Source: Ricinus communis (Eukaryota; Streptophyta; Magnoliopsida; Malpighiales; Euphorbiaceae). From it: a stretch of 64,000 nt of DNA. Below are positions 50,064-63,165 of the stretch, piece by piece. The DNA lies in the NCBI RefSeq assembly GCF_019578655.1, contig NC_063257.1, forward strand, positions 1,426,001 through 1,490,000, in the 5' to 3' direction. Positions within the stretch are counted from its first letter, which is position 1, and every line of letters begins with the position of its first letter. The position numbers and the translations under genes were made by a program. The notes beneath the pieces are model-generated. The model had not been told where the DNA came from. It saw nothing but the letters and a program-made list of their open reading frames with translations, and did not search any database.

Positions 50064-50862
50064 TCAGTGATGTGCCGCTGCTTCAGACTTCTTATGCGAC
50101 TTTGCCTTCATCTGGTAAATGAAATTTGAGAATAATATGAAATATTTGATAACTGTAATACCAAATGCTCTCAATATAAATGCCAAAGATTTAATTCCTT
50201 TTTCTTTTATAAAGAGAACACCTCACGTAGATCACATAGATATGAAAATCACCAAGGGACAACAAAGACTCAGAATATAAGCTCAAAAACAAAAATGCAC
50301 ATAACTTACGATTATGAATCATCTTATGACTATTGGGTTATTCATCGATATCCTTCCTCTATTTTCTAATGAAATGTAGTATTGTAACAACAACAACAAC
50401 AGAGGTATTGTAGAACACTAGACTACCTGCAATAAATTGCTCTGAATTACATTTACAATACACTCAAACTCCCTCTTAACCTAATTCAATAGCTCCAAAG
50501 CATATATTAAGCATCATTCAGGATAAATTAGTTCTTCAATTCTGATTTATAATCCAAGAAATGAAGCGAAAGTAGAATTAGATCTTGCTAACGCTTGATA
50601 TTGGAAATCGCAGATAATAATAATAATAATATTAATAATAACGAAAAAAAGGAAAATACCTTGAGAATTTTGAGCTTCATATTTCCATAAACAAGACCAA
50701 AACTGAATGCCGATGCCCGAGCAACCTACCCGACCGCACCGAACCAAAACCAAAACTAGCAAAGTCATATTGATTATAGAAATTAAAATTGAAGAAAGTG
50801 AGAATAGAAATTACCAGAGCGAGAGTGCTGGTGCCGGAGTATAGACCTGGAGGTGGTGCCAT
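50064..50862 (-). CDS. Mitochondrial ATP synthase subunit e-like small protein
   Basis: Three small exons on the minus strand: 50862-50815, 50725-50660 and 50111-50064. They join in frame through GT-AG introns into 53 residues: MAPPPGLYSGTSTLALVARA, then SAFSFGLVYGNMKLKILKMK, then AKSHKKSEAAAHH. The pattern of a short N-terminus, one hydrophobic segment (about residues 11-31, with a GLVYG turn) and a Lys-rich tail ending in His-His matches plant proteins annotated as 'ATP synthase E chain', subunit e of the membrane F0 part. Subunit e helps ATP synthase dimers form and shapes cristae in yeast and mammals; the plant role is inferred. The exons are too short to appear as long open frames. The gene is divergent from the TLDc gene. 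Confidence 0.85.
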
Positions 50863-51257
50863 TTGATTCGGTTTATCACAAAGACTCCCAATTCAAAATC
50901 AAACCCTTTTAGATTCGATTGCTAAAAGCCTCAGATAAAGCTCCTGCTTTTTATTTTTTCTTCCTTCTTTCAATATATTTTTTCATGCCGTTTTACTTGG
51001 ACCCGCAGCGAGAATTCTTAAACGGACCGGGTTGCCAAAGCCCAAAGGCCCCTTGAACTCTTCACCAGCACAACGCATAAAACGGCGCGTTTTGTCAACA
51101 GAATAGGTGGCGGCATCTGGGATACTTTGACAGAAAACGTGGCAACCTGAATGCGAGAAAAAGAAAAAGTTGTGGTGGGATTTTTCTCCAGAAACAAACA
51201 GACGGGCAAGTATCAAAACTTCACTGAAAATCTGTTGCCAGGAAGTAGAGAGGAACA
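50863..51257. promoter_or_regulatory. Shared intergenic promoter region of the divergent subunit e / TLDc gene pair
   Basis: Only 395 bp separate the two ATGs, so both 5'UTRs and promoters must lie here unless one leader is much longer. One site II motif (AGCCCA on the plus strand, TGGGCT on the minus) is at 51039-51044; such motifs are common in promoters of plant nuclear genes for mitochondrial proteins. The region is GC-richer than other intergenic DNA in the window. Confidence 0.55.
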
Positions 51258-54200
51258 ATGGGAGCATCATCTTCGACAGCACAGACGGTTTCAAACGAAC
51301 AACGAGAAGTGGAAAGTCTAGTAGCTTCAACAGGAGCCATGCCAATGCTTCTTAATACTTTCTCTAAACTTAAGGATCCTCAAACCAATACTGTTTCTCT
51401 CCAATCTCTTCAGGTTATTTCTAAATCTTAGGCACTCTATACTCTGAAGTCTTCTCTTTTGTTTTTTTAAGCATAAAACTTTTTGCCTTTAAAATAAGTT
51501 ATTGGAGCAGATATTTTGATTCAATTGGTAAAAGCGGTAGCCTTTTTTGTATACCAAGTAATCATTTTCATGTATTGGGATTGTATTTATTCCTAATCCA
51601 TTTACATTTTTTCATTTGATCAGCAATATTTCTATTTAAATTATAAGAATACAGATTGTGAAGCACCCAGCAGCATACCCATTTCTTTTCCGGTATTATT
51701 GGATCATCTAGGTGCATCAGTTGTGGACTTATTTTATATCACTGAGAAAAAAGAAGGAATCAGCTGGGTTGAGTTTTTAAGGGGTTATTTGAAATGTTGC
51801 GGGAGGATGCCTGCTTCACTGGCACTCAATCTGTTGCTGAAAGTATTTTCTACTACTTGTGCAAAAGCTGGACTTCCTCTGAAACTAGAGTTTGAATCAA
51901 TTGATGATGTTGATTGTAAGATAGGTGGGTCTCTTTTGGCCGCTGATGTTGTTATGCTTCTTTGGGTATGTTGGACCATGTTGTGGGATTCTAAAACTTC
52001 CACATCTTTGAAAGGGAAAGGAAATTTATGTCTTCCAGATGTTAGTCATTTAGTGTTATCAGCAGTTATTTCGTGTGTTGAAGATGTCAGTGGGCTGAAT
52101 TTATGGGATTGTGATATCTCAGCCTTGGATGTTCAAATTCCTGCTGGGAAGTTTCTTTCTTGGGCTTTGACAACGGTGCCATGCCTCACTGGTTGCTTCA
52201 CACAATTTGTCCATGCTAGACTTCAAAGTTCAGCTTCTCTAGAGGTACTTAAGTCTGCTGACTTTTGCACTTGAATGATATTTCACTCTAGGACTTGGGT
52301 TTATTTTATTTAAACAAGCTGCACCATCCATTTATTCTTATTTCTAGTGTGTTGGAAAACCCTATGCTCTTTGGAACTAAGTTTGGTCATTTTGTCCTTT
52401 GTTACTTTTGTAATTCTTTTCTACATGATACATCTTTATTTCTCCAAGTCGAAGCCCCTCTTATAGAGCATTCTGTCTATGAGTTGTGACATGTGCATAT
52501 GTGTAAAGAATCATGTACTTTCCTAAGATTCCTGTTCACAAGTTTTTCATGCATTCTGCTTTGCTTAGTTTGTTGTGCAGTAGTTTCAGAGAAAGTAATA
52601 TTTTTTAATTGATCAATAGCAGGATAAGTCAGAACCTTCAACTTCATCATTAGGAGAAATCTCTCCAAGAGAGGCATGTAATGCTTATTTACTAACTCTT
52701 GGAAGAGCGTGGGCAATCTCTCTTAACCTCAGGGGGACACCAAGTGCTGAAATCTTGAAACCATACTTACCTAGTGACGATATTGGAGCATTTGAAAATC
52801 TTCTTTACCGGTTCGTCATCGTCTTTTCTAATCATTTCCTGGCTCACCTTGCTGCTTGGAAATTGGGACCACTATGCTCTTAAGAATTTTCCATATTACG
52901 AGGATGTTTAATTTATTTAGAAGATATGGTTGTACTACTTAAGTAGCTTGCATGCTGTATGATTCCATAACAATGTGTGCTAGCATGCTTCACCATCCCC
53001 GCCTCTCGGGTTTTACTTTTAGTAATTGATTTGCTAACTACTGCATTGAACTTTATCAAGTAAATTCATCTCTTCAACTACTTTGTAGGTCATCTCTTAA
53101 TGGGAGGGGCTTGAACAGATTCTGGTCTAACATTGAAGGCTATCATGGTCCTTTGCTACTTTTGGTTCTTGCTACTTCTGGAGATGCCCACGAGGATAGT
53201 ACCGGCGACAGAAAATGGATCATAGGTGCACTTACACAGCAGGGTTTTGAAAATAGGGACCTGTTCTATGGAAGCTCTGGAAGCTTGTATGCTATCTGTC
53301 CAGTCTTCCATGCATTCTCACCTTTGGGTATGTACATACTGTGTGCTAACCAAGCGCCATTAAAAAAAATAGAAGAATAGGAAAAAAAAAAAAAAAAGGA
53401 AAATACAAATGGCAGTGGGGTTGGTTAGATTTCTTCATTTCTCAATGTTGATGAGCTGAATAACACTTTAAATATCATATTTCAGAAACTGATTGATTGT
53501 CATAACTTGAACAGGGAAAGATAAAAACTTTGTTTACAGCCACTTGCATCCTACCAGTAGAGTTTATGAGCCACATCCGAAGCCCGTGGGAATTGCATTT
53601 GGAGGCACAATTGGGAATGAGAGAATTTTTATTGATGAAGACTTCGCAAGGATTACTGTTCGTCATCATGCTGGTGACAAAACATACAAACATGGTTCCC
53701 TTTTTCCATCCCAGGTATTAATGTATAATAGCCAATCGTCCATAGCTAGTAGTTAGCTGTAACACACATAGTAAAGATTCAATGTTATCTTTTGTTTCTT
53801 GTTTTCAAATGCCGAATTCTGAAAAATTTGTATAATTCATTCATGAAACACTAATGCTGCTTTATATTCTATAAGTGACCCTTTTTTTTCCTCTTTACGC
53901 GTCTCTTTGGTCTTCTTCTGAAGGGCAATCCGTCAGAAAGTCTTAGTTATGTAACATTTTAGTGCATCATTTCATGATTGTATTATAGCCCTTTGTTTAA
54001 TTAATGTTTTGCTCTTCACAAGTTAAGTGTGCTTTTGAAAAGAAAATATTCCTGGAAAAAAGGTAATCTCTGATTTTGTTACGAGTTATCACCCCAACCT
54101 CCCTGTGGGGATATTTTCAAAAAAAAATTTATAATTTATATCTGATAATATAGGAATGGGCGTAACGGCTGATTGTATTTGGGCTCTTTCTCTACCCTAA

Positions 54201-54581
54201 AAACACTGAAAAGTTCAAAAGTCACAGTCACAGTCAGAGTCACAACTGAAGTTCTGAACTTGTACTGCAGGGATTTCTCCCTGTTGAAGCTTCAATTTTG
54301 GAAGTCGAAGTTTGGGGATTAGGTGGGAAGACAGCTAAGGAAGTCCAAACTTCATATAAGAGAAGAGAGGAACTTTTCATTGAACAAAGACGCAAGGTAA
54401 GCTACCAAGTTCCAGCAAATACACTAGTTGATATTTGATCAATGGCTTAATGGGATGAATTATGCTTGTACCTGTTTTGCAGGTTGACTTGAAAACTTTT
54501 GCAAGCTGGGAAGATTCACCTGAGAAGATGATGATGGATATGATGTCCGACCCCAATGTAGTTCGCAGGGAAGACCGCTGA
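51258..54581 (+). CDS. TLDc-domain protein, MEAK7-like
   Basis: Seven exons: 51258-51413, 51624-52244, 52623-52810, 53089-53327, 53515-53714, 54271-54396 and 54483-54581. They give 542 residues. The N-terminus MGASSST is a good N-myristoylation signal (Gly2, Ser6), as in animal MEAK7/TLDC1. Residues to about 320 form a helical, EF-hand-like or unassigned region. The TLDc domain covers about 325-492: FWSNIEGYHGPLLLLVLATS, ALTQQGFENRDLFYGSSGSL, HPTSRVYEPHPKPVGIAFGG, and the final ASILEVEVWGLGG. A charged tail of about 50 residues follows. TLDc proteins bind V-ATPase and act in oxidative-stress response in animals and fungi; animal MEAK7 is lysosomal and mTOR-linked. The plant function is unknown (Arabidopsis AT5G06260-like). 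The exon 3 acceptor is a TAGCAG tandem site. A polyadenylation signal AATAAA lies near 54801. Confidence 0.9.
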
Positions 54582-55677
54582 ATTAAGCTGTGCTAGGTGT
54601 TTTGTTGCTCAACTTAGTCTGTGTTTATTCACAAGGGGAGTAATGATTGTGATTATACAAAATTCAAGAAATGAGTTGATACCTGATGAAATTCTGAAAT
54701 GTACAAGTGTTATAATGAAGCCTTGAAAAGGTCCATGCTGAAGTTGTCATTGTAAATTGATACACATATAGTCGCACGGGCCACTTCGTTTTCTATGAAA
54801 AATAAATTTATGTTTTATCTCTAGAGCAAGTCGCTAAAAAATCTTTGCTGTGCTAGAGAAAATGGAGCATGTTCTGCTCGTCTCGTATAGACAGATGGGT
54901 CAGGCACTATGATAAGTTCTGAAAGTATTACCTGTTTTGGCAGGACATTTAATCGATCGCGCAGTTTAAAGTTTTGGGTTACCCGATTCGCAGGGCTTCT
55001 TTTTTTTTTTTTTTTTTTCTTTATGAAAAGGAAAAAACAAACACTTAAATCTTTTTTCGAGAAAAACAAAAAGAAAAAGAAAAGAGAGTGATTTAGTAAA
55101 AGAAATATTTGACTTCTCTAATTTCTGGCTTGCACTTATGTACAGAATTCTTACTTATTCAGGCAGTCCAATCCGATTTGATTGGGCCAAGCGAACGTAT
55201 CTTAATTTCTTCTTAAATTTTACGAACACTCCATGAATCTATAGAAAAGAAATCTGAACTGAAGGTATTTTTGACCATATTTATAGCTACAAAAATTTCT
55301 TGAATTTTTTTATAGAAGTTTGTTTTTTGGAAGATTGATCCAAGAAGAGAAAAAATTGCTACCAATACTACCACCAAGCATACATTTATTATTAGTAACG
55401 ATTTAGCATCTTAAATGTTTGTTAGCTATATATAAGAAGAATAAAAATAAAAATAAAAATAAAAGGAACACTTATTCGAACTATTAAAAGAATTGAAATT
55501 GATTTGGAATATCGAGGATTCTGCCTATAAATTAAATATTGATGTACCACGAGAGTGAGAGAGAGAGAGGGATGTGATGAAGGCGAACTATCTGTAGCAA
55601 AACCAAGGCAGGTATCAAATAAAAATGTAGATATGCAATATGGATTTTCATCTCGAAAACTACATGCAACAGCAAGA
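54582..55677. other. 3' flanks of the TLDc and CCCH genes (convergent)
   Basis: The TLDc 3'UTR probably ends soon after the AATAAA near 54801. A T18 tract lies at about 55001-55018 and a short GA repeat at about 55555-55568. No gene is supportable; the right side is the 3'UTR of the minus-strand CCCH gene. Confidence 0.55.
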
Positions 55678-58600
55678 TTAACTGCTAATTTCCCTATCCA
55701 CTTTCATTCTCTTAGCACTTTGCACCTCTGATATGGCGCTGCTTCTTTGCTGGAACGACGGGTCATGCTGATATGCACAATTGGCCCCGTGTCTGCATCC
55801 TCTTGAACTGTTAAAATAAATACAAGGCTTCATAATCTTAGGCTTCAACTCTCTTGACTTTGGATTAACTAATTCTTGGTTTGTTCCTGCAAGCTGACTG
55901 TATCTGTTACCGTACTGATGAGGGGCTTCTTGTCTTTCCCCCCCGTGTTGCTGGATCAAGTTCTTATAGTAATTCATGTCTTTAACTTGTGGAACTCCAA
56001 CAGATGAAGCTGGAACTGCTGGTGGAGGAACCTGGGCATTTGGAAGATAACCTGGTCCAGCCCCATTTGGCTGAGCATAAAAGGGTCCACTAGACGTGGC
56101 TGCAAATGATGAAGTGGTGTTCATCTCTGTTCTATTCATATGCATATAAGATGGATCCGACAAAGATACTGGAGGTGGTGGAGGGGGAGGATCTGATAAA
56201 GGGACAAAAGATGGAGCTGGCTTAGGTACGTTCTGTCCATTGGAGGCAGCTCCATAATCTTGAACCAACTTCTCTATCAATTTTGGGTTGTTAAGAATTT
56301 TGATGAGCAAATCATGATCTATTAAACTTCCCTGCTCATTGCTTTTATTCACAGCAGCAAAAGCAGCAGATGCAGCAGCTACTACATCAGGTTCAACACC
56401 GGGGACGGGCAGCACCCCAGCAACAGGTTTCTCATTAATACGAGTATTTGAAATGGAAGGGATGCTTCGTTGAGGAAGTGGAGCCAATAGATGGGACTGT
56501 GAGCTCACAGGGACAATCTGTGGTCCCCTGAAATCAGAAGTCGCATCAGTGGCATCTTCATCTTCGATGGGTGTAATAGGAATTTGAGGAACTTGATGAT
56601 CACCCTGTCTAAAATCTTCTACTTCTGCTGGGAAAGCGGGGCTGCACAAACAAAAAAAAAAATCAGTTCAAGAGGTAGATAACAGAAGTAGAAAGGTGAA
56701 TAAAAAAACAAGATTAGTTTCAAACTTTGGAGGAATGGAAGATGGCCGAGGATAAACAGCTTCAAGCACTCTCATCTCCCGCTGATTTTGGACCTCCACA
56801 TCTTTGCTTTCTTCTCCCGCAACCACTTGCCAGGTCAAGTCCAAGACAAACTAAAACCTCTACTTCAGTGTCATAATCCAAATTGAAAACTGAAAGAATG
56901 ATGAGACCTGACTGCTAGATAAATACAACTTACCCTGGGTGGACATCTCCATTTGATTACAGGGATATCAGACAACTTAACATATGACTGATTCACTGGA
57001 GCACCTCCTTCAAAGCCAGGAGGCAGAATATCATCACCAACTGTGCCAGCTGGATGTGACAACCATGATGCCTTTGCTTGGAGGTGATCTTGAGCACCTA
57101 ATCCAACTTGTGAAGGAGATTCCTCCGTCAAGAACAGCCTGACCTGTTAAAGTCAAAAGCAGGAGTCGATAACTGAGTTTTTACAGCTATCTTAACAAAT
57201 TGAACAAGATCATAGATATGCTTGATTCTTATTATATGCTTCAGAAATTGAAGCAACTCTCTGCAGCAACTGAACTAAAGAGCCAGAAGGAATTTCATGT
57301 ACAAAGAAATGATAATGTAAATATAACCTCATACAAAATATTTCATATTGTTTATTTAATGCTGTATCTGAATCGGCCGTGAAATCCATGTGGTATGTGG
57401 AATGGGAATATTCGGTCATAGCATAATGACTATGAAGAAAGGAAAACAAGAGAAGGCAAAAAAAGAACAAGAACACTGCAAACCATATATATAAGCTGAA
57501 AAACATAAATCCACACAACTCATCCACATACACTCTAGTCTATCCACTCACCAACTAATTGCAAAATTACTACCATTATCTCAAGGAGTCTTTGAGAAGC
57601 CTATCCTCGTAAATTTCATCAGTACAAAAGTTCTGAGGTTTTCACTGACAAATCTAGATAGCAGGTACTAAAATGTGCTCAGTCACCAAGAAAAAGCTAA
57701 CTTCTTTGGTTCTCTGGGAAGTTGATCGTAAAAGCAGCCTCTAATACAACAGCAAGAGGCCCAAAACAGAACATTAAACTCCTTAAGACTTTGATAGATG
57801 GTTCAGAAGGATGCAGTAGTAGTAACAACAGCAATAAGGGAATCTTCCTGATTTTCTGAAAGGCCTTTTGCGCAAGTAGCTGGTGTTTTTGACGTCTGGG
57901 GAATAGAGCTCCAAGCTATGTTAAGCTCAATCAAAAGATAATTGAGTTATTGAACATATACTGAATCCCCCTCTCTGCTGTTTTGAAGAGAAACGTGCTT
58001 CCAGAACAATTCCATGCCTACTTAAGTTTAAGTTAGATCAATTTTAAGTAATAAATTAAATACTTCCAAGGAGCAGCACTAATACAGGGGTATAGAGGAG
58101 AAGCCCTAAGAGGCACTCTGAGACACAGCTCAATCCTATTTTACAATGACGCTTCAAATGAACTATGGAATATAGGGTAATAGACAAGGCTGCATCTTGC
58201 GTCAATAATTGAGGATTCAATCAAATAATAGATGTTGACCTAAATATGCATAAACAGCCTCCAATAAAACAAAGCATTTTCTAATACCAATGCTGGACAC
58301 AGGAAATGTAGTTGACAACACCAACCAGATCAAGAATGGAGATGCACCATGTGCCACCTCTCTAGGTATTTACAATCACGCAAATTGGCTGGTCAACCAA
58401 AGACATCAGTGCCCATTTAATCAGATTCTCTTGAATGCCTCACCACTGGATATGCGGAACTTATGAATCATGACATTATAATCAGCCCTCCTCTGTTAAA
58501 AGCAGCTGTGTTCTTGGACTCAGACCCTTCCCAAAACCAGAAAAGAAAAAAAAAAGTTTAGAAGGAAACTGAATAAGAAATCATTGCTAAGTTGCAATGA

Positions 58601-61355
58601 TACCCTACCACAGGTTTTGCATGAATAGCACCATTTCCAGGAGAAGGACTAAAAAGATTATGTTGTAAGGAAATGAAGTCTTGATATTCAACTAATACAC
58701 GCATGCACATGCATTCTCCAAGTTGTCTCGCAACAAAATACTCATCAACAAGGGCATAACAATGTTAACGATAGACATATTATCTAATATAGAGGGATGA
58801 GCAGCACACTGAAACTACTAAATCAACAATACATGATAAGGTACTTTAAGAAAAACTATGACACGAGGAATAGGAAAAGGTAGTCCCTAAAGCACTAGTG
58901 TGCACATAAAGGAAAAAGAACCTGCTCCCTAATACTGCCAAGAAAATTCTGTATGGTAAAACATAAGATACTGTTCCACCAAGTCATGGTGGCTATGCAT
59001 GCACTTACATCTCAACAAAGTTGACAAACAGCTAATACTACCATATAGTAAGTTGAGAGAAGAAGCAATCATCAGCAATGGCAAGCTTCTTTCTTTCTTT
59101 TTATTAATTCCATTATTTCAATGTCAATCAAATGAAACAGAAGTTCTTTCCTTATTGCTTCAGATGAAAAGAAAAGTACTAAAGGAACCAACAACACAAT
59201 CAAAAGAACATTATAATCTATATAAGCAGTTAGAAATGCAGCCCAAGTAAATAGCAACACCATAGGGACCTGCTGATATTGAAACATATGAGGATAACCA
59301 AAAGAAAATCAAAAAACCTTCCAGAGCACTAATTCAATAACAAATCATGTAACAATTGCTTATAAGAGATATTTAAATAGCTCATGCCTGGAAACCTCTA
59401 AAGCAAATGAAGATTGAAAAACGAAATATTCACTTCAAAACCTTTTCTCATATCAAAAGTTGCATAAAAGAAGCTGGCTACAAGGGAATACCATATGAAA
59501 ATATCATACCCTAATTGAAAAAATGGTGCAACTATTAACTGATGTAATATAATCTTTTTCTTAAATTAATATTAAATTGATCATAGTACTTATGTTTGTG
59601 GTCCACACTTTCCAATCATCAAATGCAAATCATATTCTCAGCAAAGCAACAAGCTTCTTCATTAGGAAAAATTTGTGTCAGCTTCACAACCATCTTCAAT
59701 TATTGATTATAATTTAAGACTATGTATATTCAAAAAATATCTCATCATTCAACTCCTACTCATAACTCCCCAAATCAGGCTGTTCAAACATGTTGATCCA
59801 TATCATATTTCTTTATGCCACCACAATGTCTTCATGCTCTGGATTTGCAAGAGATAGTTTGGTTGAAATCCATTAAAGGATTCATTTAGAAGTCATTTGC
59901 AATTGAATTTCCATTGGTGTGTTAATTATTAACTACAGAATTCATTTAAAATGAATGAATATTATGTTTGGAATATATTATAATAACAAAAATTACAGAG
60001 AGAGAAGACATGAGAAAAAGTAAAATGAAATATTAAAGTTTAAAGGGTTATTTTTATTGACCTAATAATATAGAACTCGTTCAGAAATTCTACATATTTT
60101 ATAGAATTTAGTTTAGTTATATCCACAAATTTAATTATATAGAGTTCTAAATGAACTTTCATTTCAACCAAACACAATGTAAGATAATTTTTAATCCAGA
60201 AATGCCTCTTTCACAGTTACACACGTCCAAATCATTACCATATTATTTTTATGTACTATTTCCATGCAAACAAACAATCAGTCTTGTTACAAGAACTTAA
60301 AACTGCTTCAAATTGAACAGTCATATATGTTGCACCCACAAGTTACTAACATTTGCAACACCTGTAATTTTATGACCTAGGATGAATTACTAATAGGAAC
60401 TAGCTTATGGCTTTGTCATCTTATCAACAACTAAACTGACAGTCAATTAAAATTGTTCGGCCAAGCTTATTAACGTATCAAACTAGTTTTCATATTAACC
60501 TATTAAGTCAAGGTCAACAGAGTTTGAACATATTTAGATTTAAGTTTACTATTTCATTATAACCTAAAATTCTAGTGCTTAAGCAAAAGAAACAGAATTA
60601 AGAGAAGGGAGAAAAACAAAGAATTCCTGACCTGATTTTTAACTTAAATTAATCAAGAATAAGCATTAATAACCATCATATCATAAAGAAGAACACATAT
60701 TACAACAAACAGATTCATCTTCAACGTTGATAAAACAAATGATAGTCAAATCAAAGGTTGTCTTTTCAATTAAAGAAATTAAAAAGTTGCAGAATCCATA
60801 AGCAATTACTTTCTCTTACCCAGCATTTAGAAAGAAAAAAAAGGTCTCAGTTTAGATTAATCAAGTGTCTTGAACCTTTCATTATGACATTTGGCTAGCA
60901 CTGCAAGGTTGAAGTTCCTGGATTCAAATATGACGCAATGCAGTTTATATGAAATCATCTTCTCCTATCAATTAACAAGTTCCATCTAAAGAGCAACTAC
61001 ATTATCATTATACAAATAAGAACTGTCAGATTACTAATAAAACTAGACAAACTAGGATTGGCATTACAGTCGAGTACGATGTACAAACAATAAGAGCACA
61101 CAAGGAAAGCAAGTGAAATGAAGAAACCATTTTTCAAACAGAAATGATAAAAGAATCCATTTTTATAGCATAAATGTTAAAATGATACGAAATGGAACAC
61201 AAACCCATAAACAGCGATTTCACCAGTCTGTTCAATTTTTAGCTTTATCCAGTGATATAAAATTGGGTGAAATTTAGTCAAAAGCGGCATTTTACCTGAC
61301 AAAGATTAACATCCGATGCCCAGGTAACTCTTTTTGATTTCTGCAATCCTCGCAT
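55678..61355 (-). CDS. Zinc finger CCCH domain protein (AtC3H6/AT1G19860-like)
   Basis: Four coding exons on the minus strand: 61355-61296, 57143-56934, 56850-56726 and 56641-55678, giving 452 residues. The N-terminus MRGLQKSKRVTWASDVNLCQ with VRLFLTEESPSQVG and LPPGFEG is the hallmark of this plant subfamily. The middle is rich in Pro, Ser and Gln with a proline run (SDPPPPPPPVS). Near the C-terminus is a single CCCH finger with perfect C-X8-C-X5-C-X3-H spacing (Cys405, Cys414, Cys420, His424), then a basic, possibly nuclear-localising tail (SAKRMKVDRE). CCCH fingers usually bind RNA; this protein's target is unknown. The first intron is 4,152 bp, far longer than the others. The start is set by the conserved MRGLQKSKRV motif. 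No frame is broken. Confidence 0.93.
57144..61295 (-). other. Long first intron of the CCCH gene
   Basis: 4,152 bp between the 20-codon first coding exon and the second. It is AT-rich without a recognisable nested gene or transposon; the few open frames inside are short and featureless. The donor is CAG|GTAAAA at 61296/61295 and the acceptor TTAACAG at 57144. Long first introns often hold enhancers, but nothing here proves that. Confidence 0.7.
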
Positions 61356-61900
61356 ATTTACAGATCAACAAAATGCTCTTCTTTTTCTAATTCCTGTTTA
61401 ATGTTTCAATTGACCAGTAAATAGGTCTGCTTCGATTTGATTCTGAGTATATACAACGCTCAACTCCCAAATTCGAAACCCTGATTTTTAAAAAATAGCT
61501 TTAGATAGATTTTGAACTATGTTTCAAATACTTGTCAAAATCCCTACTTACCCATTCTCAAAATCCCTAAAAATTTACGGAATTCACACTAAAATCAAGG
61601 CACAGAAAGAGATACATAGAAAGAGCAATCAGAATATATATTATTAGAGAGATTGAATTCGCGGCAGAGAGATCCAAGGAACCCTAGATCCTCTGGCTCT
61701 TGTTTTTGCTTTGCCTTTCGATGCGTTTCCGTTTTCTAATCTTTTTTCCTTTTACCATTATCTCTCTACATTACATATATATATCTGCTCTGTTCTGCGC
61801 TGTGCGCGCTACCACACGTGCGTCATTAGCGCGTGCATATGCAGGTTGAGGTGGAGTAACTGGCTTCTTTGGTGTTAGTGTGTTGCTTACACGCGCTTTC
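61356..61900 (-). promoter_or_regulatory. 5'UTR and promoter of the CCCH gene
   Basis: On the minus strand 61700-61400 reads as a typical plant leader with CT-rich text and AACCCTAG (telo-box-like) near 61680. Just upstream are TATATATA-type text (about 61775-61785) and a GC-rich stretch with alternating CG/GC and an ACGTG core near 61795-61835. Transcription probably starts around 61700-61760. Confidence 0.5.
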
Positions 61901-62310
61901 ACTGCGCATGGGGACTATTTTGACTTATTTCAAGTGTTTGGAAACTGACCAGAGTTTTTTCTTTTCAACAAAATTGAAAATGTTTTTTGAGTTGAACGAT
62001 GATAGGACGGTGAGCTGATAGAACAAAAAAAAAACCTTTAGGCTTTGGGTCTGGTCAACACCTGTACAGTCGCGCATCTGAGGCACTTTGCCGCATGGAT
62101 TTTTAATAGTCTATAAAGACACGATTTTTCAATACCTATTTAAATTCTAGTTATAAAAAAAAAAACTCCAGTCAAATATTGATGGCAGGCAGATATAATA
62201 TTAATTTTTATATTTATCAAATCATAATTTCAATAATATGTAATATAACTAATAAATTCGTTAACATATTATTTGTAATTAAATAATAATTTGATCTACA
62301 AAGCAACATA

Positions 62311-62314
<4 letters not shown>

Positions 62315-62349
<35 letters not shown>
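62315..62349. repeat. (TA)17 dinucleotide microsatellite
   Basis: A perfect TA tract in the AT-rich spacer (61900-62470) between the CCCH promoter and the retroelement. Nothing else is supportable in that spacer. Confidence 0.95.
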
Positions 62350-62352
<3 letters not shown>

Positions 62353-63165
62353 TTTCTAATATAACAATCATAGTCCATGTTAAAAAATTAATGAATTAAC
62401 ACGTGATTTTATAAGATATGTCTTAAGTTATATAATTTGTTATTATACATATCAATTTTTGTGTTATTTTTATGTTCTTCAAAATAAAAGTTTTTGTTTC
62501 ATTTTGGTGGGAATCAAAACCTGATGGGAAAAGCTAGAATCAAATAGGCTTCATGGGAAAGGTTTTGTATGAGAAAAGAAGCCGGTGGCCTTGGATTTTA
62601 TCATCTCCATGCTTTCAACCATATAATGCTTGGTAAGCAAGCTTGGAATTTAATTTCCAACCCAAGTAGTTTGGTAAGTAAAATTCTTAAGATTTAAATA
62701 TATTTCATGTAGGGATTTTTTTAGAGCTCAGTTAGGGTCTAACCCGAGTTTCATTTGGAAAAGTATTTGGAGTTCTCAGGCTATTCTTAGTAAGGGCTGT
62801 AGATGGAAGGTTTAGAGATGGGACTAGTATCAAGTTTTGGAGTGATTCATGGCTCCGTAATGATGTATGCTTTAAAGTTAGGTCTAGAGTTGTGGAGGGG
62901 TTGGAATCAATTCAGGTCTGTGATCTCTGGGTCCTTGGAACTCAAAATTGGGATGTGGAGCTATTGTCTGAGTTATTTTATTCAAAGTGATGTGCTTTCG
63001 ATGTTTAAAATTCCTCATGACCAGGTTAAGTGTGCAGAATCTATAGTATGACATTACGATAAACGAGGAATGTACACTGTTAAATTAGGTTACTACAAAG
63101 CTAGTGAACTGTTGGGTCTTGAAAATACTTATGTTGCTGAAAGGGACTGGTCTTGCATTTGAAAA

